Source: Mesorhizobium sophorae (lineage in GTDB: Bacteria > Pseudomonadota > Alphaproteobacteria > Rhizobiales > Rhizobiaceae). Taken from it: a DNA stretch of 64,000 bases. The position numbers were made by a program, and so were the translations under genes. Under the pieces are notes generated by a model that did no database searches, was not told where the DNA came from, and saw only the letters and a list, made by a program, of their open reading frames with translations. Each line of letters opens with the position of its first letter. Positions within the stretch are counted from its first letter, which is position 1. Shown piece by piece: positions 1 to 7,824 of this stretch. Location of the stretch: positions 1 to 64,000 of the forward strand of contig NZ_NNRI01000003.1 of assembly GCF_002270415.1 (NCBI RefSeq), written 5' to 3'.

Positions 1-123
1 GGTCAGACCTAAGAGGCAGGCCGGCCGTAGCAAATAGAGTTCGGATTTCAGAAAGCCCGGAATCTGGCGCGGGTATGGAGGAGGGCTTACGGCCGGCATG
101 TGGGGCGTCTACCTGCTGGTCAG

Positions 124-229
124 CTAGCGCCTCTTCGGCTTCGGCGTGATCTGTTCGATCCGCACCTTGTCGCCGATCTCCATCGCCATGGCAAAGGCCT
201 TTTCTCGAACACGGTTGTCACCTGCAGCC
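124..229 (-). pseudogene. Decayed copy of a 54-residue small protein
   Basis: On the minus strand the last 25 or so codons read ...EIGDKVRIEQITPKPKRR and stop at TAG (124-126). This closely matches the end of the intact small gene at 13913-14077 (EIGDKVRIEETTPKPKWR). The upstream part, V-T-T-V-F-E-K, is recognisable only in another frame and the middle is deleted, so the copy is broken. Function is unknown. The resemblance between the two loci is seen directly; calling it a pseudogene is inference from the frame break and missing start. Confidence 0.5.
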
Positions 230-494
230 ATTGGCGGCGAGTTCGCCGGGATCTACCTGTTCTACCAGCACAAGTTCGACCACGGCAACATGCCGCTGCT
301 GATCGGCTTGCTGGTCGGGATCGCGGTCTTTGCAATCGCCGGCAACTTGTTGTGGAAGGCGGCCAATAGGCACGATCCGGCCCGCGCATCCGACACGGCC
401 AGATTCTTCTTCCACCATTGGAACCGCCAACACTTGCGCCCGCGCCGGCATTAGCTCCGCTGCTGCCGCCTATGGAAGCGCCAGCACCAGCCTT

Positions 495-882
495 GACCCC
501 GCCTCCACCGCCATGTTCCCGCCGTTCTAAATCAGCCATCTCTTGCAGCGGCCGAATCTCAATTTCACATGGACCGGGCATCGGATTAGGGCAGCGTCTG
601 ACCCAGGCCACCGCGTCGTCCATATCCTCCACTTCCCAGAGCCAGAATCCGGCGACCAGTTCGCGGGTGCAGGCGAAAGGCCCGTCGATTACCGTGCGGC
701 CGGGACCATTGAACGCAATAAGCTTGCCCTTCGATCAAGGCTCAAGACCGTCTGCGTCCCGCAAAATCCCGGCTTTACGCAGTTCATCGTTAAATCGACC
801 CATCGCCTCAAAGGCGTGGGCCGTGGGGGAGAGTGCCTTTTTCGCTGTCTCCTGTCGCCTTCACGAGCACCATGACGCGCAT
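495..882 (-). pseudogene. YCII/DGPF-domain protein, frameshifted and with an internal stop
   Basis: Starting at ATG 882 the minus strand reads MRVMVLVKATGDSEKGTLP, then continues only after a one-base shift at a run of five C (near 825) as a typical YCII-related protein (EAMGRFNDELRKAG). It then meets an in-frame TGA where the family normally has Ser-Ser-Lys-Gly, and resumes with FNGPGRTVIDGPFA, FWLWEVEDMDDAVAW and PNPMPGPCEIEIRPL. These are hallmark segments of the YCII/DGPF family, small alpha-beta proteins often near ECF sigma factors. No sigma gene is nearby. After the family's usual end, the open frame runs on through a Gly/Ala-rich stretch that is probably not genuine coding. Two independent lesions make a single sequencing error unlikely. 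Confidence 0.75.
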
Positions 883-956
883 CACCGATCTCCTATCCCG
901 TTTTAAGGCTGGCTGTATGCGTTGCGCCCTAACCGTCCTCAAGCCAAGGCCGGAGA

Positions 957-1433
957 TCAATTTGTCCTGTTGATCGACGTAACCGCAAGGTTCGTCAGCT
1001 TGTTGTTGGTGGCTTTCTCCTGGTCGAGGATGTCGCTAAGCAACTTGTGCGCCTCGTCGTGCCCGAGGTCCTTTGCCCATTCCCGCAGAGAGCCATACCG
1101 GGAAATTTCGTAGTGCTCGATTGCTTGGCAGGCCGCCAACAAGCCAGAATCGAGGGCCGTCCCCGACGCTTCTTCCATCAGCCCGTCGGCTTCCTTGATG
1201 AGCCCCTCGATAGCGGCGCACTTCTCACCAGATGCTTTCTTCCCTATCGACTTGAACACCTGTGCCAGCTTACTGATCTGCCCCTTCGTCTCTTCAAGGT
1301 GATCCTCGGCCGCCTTCTTTAGCTTGGCGTCCTCCACGGCCGCGGCCACTTTCGGCAAAGCCTTGGTGATCGCATTCTCCGCATAATACATGTCCTCAAG
1401 GGTATGCTCAAAAATATCGGCCAGCGTTTTCAT
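957..1433 (-). CDS. DUF892 (YciE/YciF) ferritin-like protein
   Basis: 158 residues, from ATG 1433, preceded by a good AAGGAG site seven bases upstream; an earlier in-frame ATG at 1502 has no such site. The protein opens MKTLADIFEHTLEDMYYAE and is almost entirely helical, with Glu/His pairs (YAENAI near residue 18, EDHLEETKGQ near 45, AIEHYEISRYG near 107, HDEAHKLL near 127) spaced as in the four-helix ferritin-like DUF892 family. Such proteins are induced by osmotic, oxidative or general stress in enterobacteria and rhizobia, and iron binding is presumed from the fold rather than shown. It is one of the few intact members of the decayed stress-gene block around it. The family assignment is firm; the exact role is open. 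Confidence 0.85.
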   Translation of the reverse strand: MKTLADIFEHTLEDMYYAENAITKALPKVAAAVEDAKLKKAAEDHLEETKGQISKLAQVFKSIGKKASGEKCAAIEGLIKEADGLMEEASGTALDSGLLAACQAIEHYEISRYGSLREWAKDLGHDEAHKLLSDILDQEKATNNKLTNLAVTSINRTN

Positions 1434-1553
1434 TACAATGCTCCTTGCCCCAATTGGCTTCGGGAGAAAGAGAGGGCGAACCGAAAGGTTCCGTGCTTTC
1501 ACGCGAACCGGGGTACATACTGCCCGGGCGTGCGCAGACTTTTAGACGCTACC

Positions 1554-2086
1554 CTACTGCGTGAGCACTCAAGCTGGTCAGCGTTGCGCTAGCCATGCCA
1601 CCGCAAACAGCACGACAACACCAGCAGGACCTCCTGCCGTGTCGAACGGAATAGGCGCGAGTGAATTCCGCGCCGAGAATATGACGAGCAGCCCACCAGC
1701 AGCCCCATATGAAGACGCAATCGCACTGGAGCGATGTAACAACCGATAAGCGACTTGCCGAGCGTGAACATCGCAGCGGTCACAACAGCCCCAATCCTGA
1801 CGTCGCGCCGTTCCGGGGTTCGATCAGGCAGGATCGTATAAGATTGCGGCGAACCATCGCTGAGATCAGGACGAACGAAACCATACCACTGCATTGATCA
1901 CGCTGAGCACGATTGTGCCGAATGGCAAGTGAGCGTTGATGATGTTGCCCTGTGCCGAAATTGCTGCGCTCGCAACGAGAGAGCTTACCAACATGAAGCC
2001 AAGTACAGCGACCAGTCCCAGACTTGCTGCACGTGCGCGCAACGGCGCTACATCGCTACATGTGCAAGACAGCCAAGGGCGATCAG
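1554..2086 (-). pseudogene. YihY/BrkB-family membrane protein, 3' half only, frameshifted
   Basis: Pieces in three minus frames line up with the C-terminal half of YihY/BrkB inner-membrane proteins. ASLGLVAVLGFMLVSSLVAS and INAHLPFGTIVLSVINAVV lie near 1880-2060, RRDVRIGAVVTAAMFTLGK and LIGCYI near 1700-1800, SSAIASSYGAAGGLLVI after a frame change, and GAEFTRAYSVRHG after a further change, ending at TAG 1554-1556. The conserved segment that normally follows GGLLVI (a W-V-Y-Y-S-A-Q type motif) is missing. The 5' end is cut exactly at the CTAG boundary of the IS701 element at 2087, and the N-terminal half is not found beyond the IS pair. The family is known as an inner-membrane protein of uncertain function. 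Confidence 0.75.
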
Positions 2087-2090
2087 CTAG

Positions 2091-3533
2091 CACTACTTTG
2101 GCATTTTTTTTAGCAACGGGTGAGTTTTTGTGATTCCCAAGAGAGGGTTTGCGTGATTCATGGGAGGTCGGCTTATGGAGGGCCGATCAATGGAGGTGGA
2201 CTGGCAAGCCGATCTGGATCGCTGGCTCGGGCCGTTTGTCGCGGCGCTACGGCACAAGACGAGGGCACGGATGTGTCCGGCCTATATCGCTGGGTTGATT
2301 GGCCCAGGAGACCGCAAGAGCGTTCAGCCGATGGCGGCGCGCGCTGGCGAGGTCGGCTACGATCAGCTTCATCATTTCGTCGCTGCCGGAGTTTGGGACA
2401 GTGCTCCACTCGAGGCTGCCCTGCTGAAGGAGGCAGATGGCCTGGTTGGCGATGAGGCTGGCTTTCTTGTCATCGATGACACGGCGTTGCCCAAGAAGGG
2501 ACGTCACTCGGTTGGCGTCGCGCCACAATATGCCTCGTCGCTTGGGAAGACGGCCAATTGTCAATCGCTGGTCTCGGTAACGCTGGCCTCGCGCGAGGTG
2601 CCGGTGATGGTGGGCCTGCGGCTATTCCTGCCCGAGAGCTGGACAGATGATCCTGAGCGCATGGCGCGAGCCCATGTGCCGAAGGATAGACAGACTGCTC
2701 TGACAAAGCCGGAGATTGCGATCGAGGAGATCGACCGCGTCATCGCCTCCGGTGCGCGTTTTGGCTGTGTGCTTGCCGATTCAGGGTACGGCTCCAGCGG
2801 GCCTTTCCGTCAGGCTTTAAGCGAGCGCGGTCTGCTGTGGGCGGTGGGTCTGTCGCGACGCCAGAACGTCTATCCCGCCGACGTTGCCCTGATTTTCCCC
2901 GTCGCGAAGACCGGAAAGCCCCGCAAATACCACATCCCTGATCAGCCCCCGGTCTGTGCTGAAGCGTTGTTGGCCGGAGGGAAATGGCAAAGGGTCAGCT
3001 GGCGGCGGGGCACCAAAGGTCGGCTGACATGTCTCTTCGCGGCCCGCCGTGTCCGCGTTGCGGATGGCCATAAGCACCGCATGCTCGATAATCGTATGCA
3101 GTGCATGCCCGGCGACGAAGTCTGGCTCGTCGGCGAGCGCCGGTCGACTGGCGAGCAAAAATACTATGTGTCGAACCTGCCGGCCGATGCGAGCCTCAAG
3201 ATGCTCGCTGCCACGATCAAAGCCAGATGGGTCTGTGAGCAGGCGCATCAGCAGCTCAAGGAGGAACTCGGCCTCGACCACTTCGAAGGCAGATCCTGGA
3301 CCGGGTTACACCGACACGCCCTGATGACCATGATCGCCTACGCCTTCCTCCAAGCCCGCCGCCTCAAAGCAGCGGGCCGGAAAAAAAAGAGTCGGAGGAC
3401 CGCCGCCACAACCGAGCATGCCGGCCATCAGGCAAGCCATCCTCGACCTCTTCGCACGGCCGCCACCCAGGCGATGCCCCCACTGTGAGAAACTCCTCGC
3501 CGACGCCGTCGAACCTAAAGTGCCAAAGTAGTG
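2091..3533 (+). mobile_element. IS701-family insertion sequence
   Basis: Both ends carry the 13-base perfect inverted repeat CACTACTTTGGCA (2091-2103) and its complement (3521-3533). Weaker matches follow inside. Each end is flanked directly by CTAG, which reads as a four-base target duplication. The element is about 1.44 kb and carries a single transposase gene. It interrupts or borders the YihY/BrkB remnant on its left and abuts an IS5-family element on its right. Confidence 0.85.
2160..3531 (+). pseudogene. IS701-family DDE transposase with a C-terminal frame break
   Basis: The protein starts at ATG 2160 (further ATGs at 2175 and 2190 are possible) and shows the DDE fold of IS701 transposases. 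The first Asp pair is in VIDDTALPKKG near residue 104, the second in VLADSGYGSSG near 205, and the Glu in QQLKEELGLDHFEG near 370. In the zero frame the product ends at 3488 with an atypical basic tail. One base shift at the run of eight A (3381-3388) instead gives KKRVGGPPPQPSMPAIRQAI and RRCPHCEKLL, the usual C terminus, ending at TAG 3529-3531 inside the right inverted repeat. The break may be a mutation, a sequencing error, or slippage on the A-run. Catalytic residues are unaffected, so activity cannot be excluded. Confidence 0.8.
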
Positions 3534-3537
3534 CTAG

Positions 3538-4368
3538 GGTCAGGACTCATTGATCAGAGCCAAAAGATGACGGCGGCAGCGATGCAGATGGCCGAGAAGA
3601 AGGTATGGGCGCATCGGTCGTAGCGGGTTGCGATGCGGCGCCAGTCCTTGAGTTTGGCGAACAGGTTCTCGACCTTGTGGCGGTGGCGGTAGAGCGCTGT
3701 GTCGTGGGCGTATGGGACTTTGCGGCTTCGGCTCGAGGGGATGCACGGCTCAATGCCCCTGGCTGCGAGTTGCTCGCGGAACCAGGCACTGTCGTAGCCG
3801 CGATCGGCGATCAGATGAGAGGCTGGTGGCAAGGCGTCAAGGACGAGACGGGCGCCCTTGTGGTCGCTCATTTGGCCTTCCGACAGGAGCAGGATGATCG
3901 GCCGTCCTTCACCGTCGCAAACGGTGTGGAGCTTCGAGTTCAGCCCACCTTTTGTTCGCCCGATACGACGGGGAACATCCCCTTTTTGAGCAGGCTCGCC
4001 GCGGTGCGGTGGGCCTTCAGATGCGTGGCGTCGATCATGATGCGCTCGGGCTTCGGCCCTTCGCCGGCAAGGCCGGCGAAGATACGGTCGAACACGCCCA
4101 TCCTGCTCCAACGGATGAAGCGGTTGTAAAGCGTCTTGGGCGGGCCATAGCCCGTTGGCGCATCCTTCCACTGCAGGCCGTTCCTGATCACGTAGACGAT
4201 CCCGCTCACCACCCGTCGGTCATCGACCCGTGGAACGCCATGCGACAGCGGAAAATGCGGCGATATCCGCGCCATCTGGCGCTCGCTCAGCAGAAACAAA
4301 TAACCCATCACGGCCTCCTTCTCGGAAACCGTGAATCACATCTCAATCCAAATTAATAGGTCCTGAGC
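3538..4368 (-). mobile_element. IS5-family (IS427-like) insertion sequence
   Basis: Imperfect terminal inverted repeats are visible: GGTCAGGACTCATTGAT at 3538 against GCTCAGGACCTATTAAT read inward from 4368. CTAG flanks both sides. The element is 831 bases, the usual size for IS5 elements of the IS427 group, which encode the transposase in two overlapping frames. It lies directly against the IS701 element and shares the CTAG at 3534-3537 with it. Confidence 0.85.
3554..4311 (-). CDS. IS5-family transposase, two overlapping frames (orfA/orfB)
   Basis: orfA runs from ATG 4311 to its stop at 3940 and encodes the N-terminal DUF4096-like part plus the first catalytic Asp (MIDATHLKAHR). orfB continues to 3554 with RTKGGLNSKLH, the second Asp in LIADRGYDSAWF and the Glu in RHKVENLFAKLKDW. 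At the junction orfA reads ...GEQKVG-stop while orfB reads RTKGGL across the same bases, with four A (T in the plus strand at 3950-3953). A -1 slip there would fuse the two frames, as is established for IS427-group elements. All three catalytic acidic residues are present, so the element may be active. Confidence 0.85.
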
Positions 4369-4541
4369 CTAGTCGAGGCGGTCCAGGAGATGCTATTCGA
4401 TTACATGCTCGGAAAGTGACGTGCCGAGGTTATGCGCAACAAAGCGTTTTTCAGGATGCCGGACATCTGATGTCGCGGAACTTTGTTGCCTTATGAAACG
4501 TTCTCCCGCCGAACCAATTGGGGTTCGAGGAAGGGGAAACA

Positions 4542-4793
4542 ATGCAAAACCCAGGTGTTGGCTGGATCGCAGCGATCATAATCGGCGGTATCGCCGGATG
4601 GCTCGCAGAGATGTTCATGAAAAGCAATATGGGCGTGCTCATGAATATCATTTTGGGGATAGTCGGTGCCATCGTCGCCAACGTCCTTCTCGGGCTGCTC
4701 GGCGTATCGTTGGCCGGCTGGCTCGGCTATCTTGTCGCGGGCTTCATCGGTGCGTGTATTTTGATTGCCGTAGCGCGGATGATTAAACGCTGA
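4542..4793 (+). CDS. GlsB/YeaQ/YmgE-family small membrane protein
   Basis: 83 residues from ATG 4542, with a GAGGAAGGGG-type ribosome site upstream. A longer frame from 4518 lacks one and adds charged residues. Three hydrophobic segments are separated by short loops: WIAAIIIGGIAGWLAE, then ILGIVGAIVANVLLGLLG, then LGYLVAGFIGACILIAVA. The G-G-I-A-G-W-L-A motif at the end of the first segment is the family signature. The family is a general-stress small membrane protein (transglycosylase-associated protein) of unknown biochemistry. It stands alone to the right of the IS5 element and is followed by a strong palindrome that should terminate its transcript. Confidence 0.85.
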   Translation: MQNPGVGWIAAIIIGGIAGWLAEMFMKSNMGVLMNIILGIVGAIVANVLLGLLGVSLAGWLGYLVAGFIGACILIAVARMIKR

Positions 4794-4829
4794 GCCCACG
4801 ATCGACCTTGCACCCAGACTCATGATTGA

Positions 4830-4856
4830 GACGCGTGATCCTAAGGATCACGCGTC
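4830..4856 (+). terminator. Perfect palindrome after the glsB-like gene
   Basis: GACGCGTGATCCT and AGGATCACGCGTC form 13-base arms around a single A, 36 bases after the stop codon. ATTT follows. The strong stem and the position suggest a transcription terminator, although the U-tract is weak. Confidence 0.6.
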
Positions 4857-4916
4857 ATTTCACAGATGAGATAACCCGGGCGGGTCGTTGGGCGCGCACT
4901 AAGGCTTACTCGAATA

Positions 4917-5338
4917 CTCTTGCTCTCTGGTATCGGTTATGAGCAAAAAAACCTCCAGAAGATGGCGAGTCTGGAAGCAATCGACGAAACGGGGACGGCG
5001 CCGCCGTCGCTTCGGCGAGCTTCTTCCTATTACTGTATCAAGCAGTACGTTCCCTAACATGCGGGCGACCAGACGCTTTCCAGCACCGCAGTTTTGGGCT
5101 CGCAAGACGATATAAGCCGAGACCATGCCCGTCGCTGCGTCTCCAAGAACGGGCACCTACCAACAAGGGCATCCAATCCAAAACGAATTGATGTGCCCGG
5201 AATGCGCCAACGGGAATCGAGTAACGCGGCCAACAAATCCAACTCAGCAATTACGCTGTCTGCCTTGGCGCCTTGATAGCCCAGCCGACTTTTCCGGGCT
5301 GCCGGGCCTGTACGATCCAATAGGTCTCCCCGGTGTAT
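4917..5338 (-). pseudogene. DUF4112-family membrane protein remnant
   Basis: Minus-strand fragments match the DUF4112 pattern. AELDLLAALLDSRWRIPGT followed by SIRFGLDALVG comes from 5170-5270. After a one-base shift come VLGDAATGMVSAYIVLRA and GAGKRLVARMLGNVLLDTVIG (5020-5150). The remainder, normally a G-x-V-P-V-x-G-D plus Phe/Asn-rich end, is scrambled and no usable C terminus exists. The family consists of small predicted membrane proteins of unknown role. At least one frameshift and a degraded tail are seen. The presumed start near 5338 is uncertain. Confidence 0.65.
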
Positions 5339-5348
5339 AGCCGTCACT

Positions 5349-5840
5349 CTAGACATCGCTTTGACCGGTTGAGCCAGCTTGCTTCCGCCGGGGCACGTCG
5401 TCGAGCAGGGTGGTCTCATCCGAACTTTGGGCTCGCTCAGATGGCAAATCGCCATATGGCGTCATCTTGTTGACTGCCTCGGGCAAATCTCGCGTGATCC
5501 TGCGGATGAGGTCCTCGCGCGAAAGACCGGTCTGCATCGAAAGGGAAGTGAGCGTGTCTTCGTCAATGGCCGCTTCCACGTCACTTGGCTGGATCGGCTC
5601 GTTCGGCCCGGTGCCAACCCAAGAGTCGACTTTCGATCCTGCCCCTGCCCCTCTGAATCGGTCGAGAATGTCGCCAAGGGCCGTCCCGGATACCCCTTTC
5701 GATATCTGATCCAGAATCCCGCCTTGCGGGTCGTTGGGATTACGATTTCCCGCTTCACGGATCATGTCGCCGATCTTGTCCCGATTTTGGTATGCCAGGA
5801 CGCCAAGCATCGCGATGGCCAATTTTCCCAGATTTGCCAT
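5349..5840 (-). CDS. YidB-like (DUF937) protein
   Basis: 163 residues from ATG 5840, preceded by GAGGAGACC. The N terminus, MANLGKLAIAMLGVLAYQNR, is hydrophobic. It is followed by DPQGGILDQISKGVSGTALGD-type Gly-rich helices, and the middle ends in an EDLIRRITRDLPEAVNKMTP segment that resembles the YidB helical repeat (residues about 105-125). The C terminus is polar and rich in Ser and Arg, a common YidB extension. The role of YidB proteins is not established. The gene is one of the intact survivors between two pseudogenes, separated by only about 10 bases from the DUF4112 remnant, with which it could once have formed an operon. Confidence 0.75.
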   Translation of the reverse strand: MANLGKLAIAMLGVLAYQNRDKIGDMIREAGNRNPNDPQGGILDQISKGVSGTALGDILDRFRGAGAGSKVDSWVGTGPNEPIQPSDVEAAIDEDTLTSLSMQTGLSREDLIRRITRDLPEAVNKMTPYGDLPSERAQSSDETTLLDDVPRRKQAGSTGQSDV

Positions 5841-6394
5841 TTTGGTCTCCTCTCAACGGTTCAGGTGGAGGAAAGGTTCAGCTTCACAAAAGTTCCGCCA
5901 GCGACGCTCTAATGTTGTGGGATGTCATTACGGCGCTGTCCGGAGGGTTCGACCAATTTGTCCGACTGGGATTTGAGGACCTCTAGCAAGGTATAGGCAG
6001 GTTCTGTCCGGAGTGAAATCGATGATCAGGCTCGTTGTTTGGGGCCGCAGCGTTCGTCCTCGCTTGTGGCGGAAGCCTAAGCGGCTAAGCAGAACCTGGC
6101 TGCCGTGAACCCACAAAGCACGGCTTATCCGTCCGTCGAAGAGGCCGTTCTTTTCGCCAAAGGTCCGTCTCCTGCAGCATGTGCGATGCTGCCGCATCGG
6201 CTTTCCTATGCGCAGTCGCCGTCTACGCTAAGAAGGTCGCCCCTCTAGGGTTTCTCCCAAAAATCCTGCAACGAGGCGTGGCGCAGCTGCTACTCGCCTT
6301 TCAGGAATTTGACGCGGCCCACAAGGCCAGGCTTGAGCCATTGGGCGTTTTTCTTCGCAAGGGCTACAGGCGCTGGAGCACCATCTTGCCTGAG
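5841..6394. other. Gene-free stretch
   Basis: No frame on either strand gives a recognisable protein, and the open frames here are short and compositionally random. No strong palindromes were noticed. It separates the YidB-like gene from the first PAP2 remnant and may be eroded coding sequence. Confidence 0.5.
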
Positions 6395-6569
6395 TCCTAC
6401 TCTGGCCAAAGCCAATCCCGATCCCCGCGTCAAAGCGTACTTCGTTTCGCTCGCTGTGCTCGGGGTACACTACCCCACCGACGCCGTTGCAGGATGGTGC
6501 GTCGGTTCCGCTTGAACCATTCTTTGCTGTTCTGCGATCAATCGCATTGAGCAAAGGCGAGGCGGATAA
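6395..6569 (+). pseudogene. PAP2-family phosphatase fragment (3' end)
   Basis: The plus strand reads PTLAKANPDPRVKAYFVSLAVL and then jumps to GVHYPTDAVAGWCVGSA, the third PAP2 motif region (normally S-R-x-x-x-G-x-H-Y-x-T-D). About 14 residues between the two parts, including the conserved Ser-Arg, are missing. A TGA at 6513-6515 stands where a Trp codon would be expected, and the frame then runs on plausibly (TILCCSAINRIEQRRGG) to TAA 6567-6569. No N-terminal part is recognisable. This is therefore a decayed membrane lipid-phosphate phosphatase tail. Confidence 0.65.
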
Positions 6570-6577
6570 CCCCGTTA

Positions 6578-7061
6578 TTATGCGGGCCTTTGCCGCTGCA
6601 TCACGCCCCATTCGTGCCAGATCAGCACCATCACAATCGCGTCGAACACGGTCCGTACGAGCAGGCCCGGGAGACTGGGTGTAGGAATACCGATAGACCT
6701 GGTAGACCATGAACGCTCCCAATGCGGCCAGCGAAGCCGGATACGACCACAGCTTGCCTCGCAAGAGCCCAAGTACCAAGGCCAACTTAATTAAGCCGTG
6801 GCTGAGTAGGTAGAAGGCGTAGAACTCCTTGCTGGCGATCGAAAAATGGCTTGCCGCCTGCGAGAGATGGCCGGCCATGAAATCGTTCGGATCTTCGATC
6901 AGTTCATCTTGAGTGAAGGCATTGACCCACGAGGCAATGGTGTCGGTGGTGACGAGATAAAGCAGGATGCCGCCAAGGCATTCGATCAGGGCATGGGCCC
7001 CCTTTAGCCATACGCTGACTTCAAAGATTTGATGGATGCGGCGCTCATCGACTGCTCTCAT
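6578..7061 (-). pseudogene. DUF2127 membrane protein with one frameshift
   Basis: From ATG 7061 the minus strand encodes MRAVDERRIHQIFEVSVWLK followed by GAHALIECLGGILLYLVTT, a loop (DPNDFMAGHLSQAASHF), and helices FYAFYLLSHGLIKLALVLGL and YPASLAALGAFMVYQVYRYS. This is the DUF2127 pattern with its S-H-G-L-I-K motif. Near 6675 the frame must shift by one base to continue as LPGLLVRTVFDAIVMVLIWH and stop at 6578. With the shift the protein is about 160 residues, the family's usual length. Only this one lesion is seen, so a sequencing error or a very recent mutation is possible. The family has four predicted helices and no known biochemistry. Confidence 0.7.
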
Positions 7062-7118
7062 AAATGCACCTCGCGAGCAACAACGGAAGCAAGACAGAAT
7101 GGATGCAACTCTCACCCA

Positions 7119-7634
7119 ATGGTCAACGCTACGGCCGGGCTTCACCCGCTGCTTGATAGGGTAATGATCGGTGTGTCACAAATTGGCGTTCCGTTGATGG
7201 TGCTGGCTGTGGTTCTGCACTGGTGGGTGAAAGTCGACCGATACCATGTTCGTCACGCTGCCTTGTCGGCCGGATGCGCGTTCTTGCTCGGTCTGGCGAT
7301 AAACCAGTTCATTCTTCTGTTCGTGCACCGGATACGGCCCTACGATGCCGGCGTGTCTCATTGAGTGCGCCTAGCGCCGACTGGTCGTTCACGTCCGACC
7401 ACGCTACCGCTGCCATAGCGATCGTTGCGGCGTTTGCGATGCAAGCTCTGCCACGCCGAACAGTAGCATTTTCAGTTTTGGCAATCTGGTTTGCTGGTCG
7501 AGAATTTACATTGGCACTACTACCTGACCGACGTAGTCGGCGGGGCCCTCGTTGGTGTCTTGGGGGCCGTTGTGGCGCGATTGGCTTATCGAGAGGATTC
7601 CCGACTTGACAATCTAGTGACCAGAATTTTCTAG
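7119..7634 (+). pseudogene. PAP2-family (undecaprenyl-pyrophosphatase-like) gene with two frameshifts
   Basis: The first frame (from about 7119) gives MVNATAGLHPLLDRVMIGVS, transmembrane segments, and HRIRPYDAG, the K/R-x6-R-P motif region, then ends at 7364. A second frame continues SADWSFTSDHATAAIAIVAA, the P-S-G-H motif with Thr for Pro and Asp for Gly. A third frame gives HWHYYLTDVVGGALVGVLGA and ends at TAG 7632-7634. The third motif has lost its Ser-Arg, so even if the frames were joined the active site would be damaged. Intact relatives dephosphorylate lipid pyrophosphates at the cell membrane. The gene is divergent from the DUF2127 gene, 57 bases away. Confidence 0.75.
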
Positions 7635-7692
7635 CACGGGGCGGCAAGACATCACAGTTGGTCTTCGGGCTTCCGGCATAGCTCAATAGTAA

Positions 7693-7725
7693 GACCCGCC
7701 GTTCCACTAGCGGCAACGGCGGGTC
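7693..7725. repeat. GC-rich hairpin, copy 1 of a three-copy family
   Basis: GACCCGCCGTT (7693-7703) pairs perfectly with AACGGCGGGTC (7715-7725) around an 11-base loop. It is preceded by AA, so on the minus strand the stem is followed by TT. Related hairpins lie at 11962-11989 and 15397-15424. It could be a minus-strand terminator or a dispersed palindromic repeat. Confidence 0.6.
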
Positions 7726-7824
7726 ACCCCAACAGGCACATTAGTTGTGCCCTAGCCATTTTTCATCTCGTCAGCCACCATTAGCGGGCGCTGCAGGAGC
7801 AGGTGCGGCCGGCTTGGCTGACCG

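Larger units (their letters stand above)
2087..4372. repeat. Three CTAG tetranucleotides bounding two adjacent insertion sequences
   Basis: CTAG occurs at 2087-2090, 3534-3537 and 4369-4372. The first two bound the IS701-family element and the last two bound the IS5-family element. Both families are known to favour CTAG-like targets and to duplicate a short target on insertion. The simplest reading is that one element inserted at CTAG, and the second inserted at one of the duplicated CTAG copies. Confidence 0.7.

Noticed and set aside
146..454. Plus-strand open frame with a hydrophobic segment (LLIGLLVGIAVFAIAGNLLW)
   Set aside because: It looks like a membrane segment but overlaps the decayed small-protein copy on the other strand at its start, lacks a ribosome site and matches no family I know. 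It could be a shadow or a fragment.
418..906. Plus-strand Pro/Ala-rich open frame
   Set aside because: It is the antisense of the YCII-type pseudogene and its Gly/Ala-rich extension; no independent support.
4373..4420. Short in-frame tail (LVEAVQEMLFDYMLGK then stop) right of the IS5 element
   Set aside because: It could be the 3' end of an interrupted gene, but 16 residues are too few to recognise and no left part was found.
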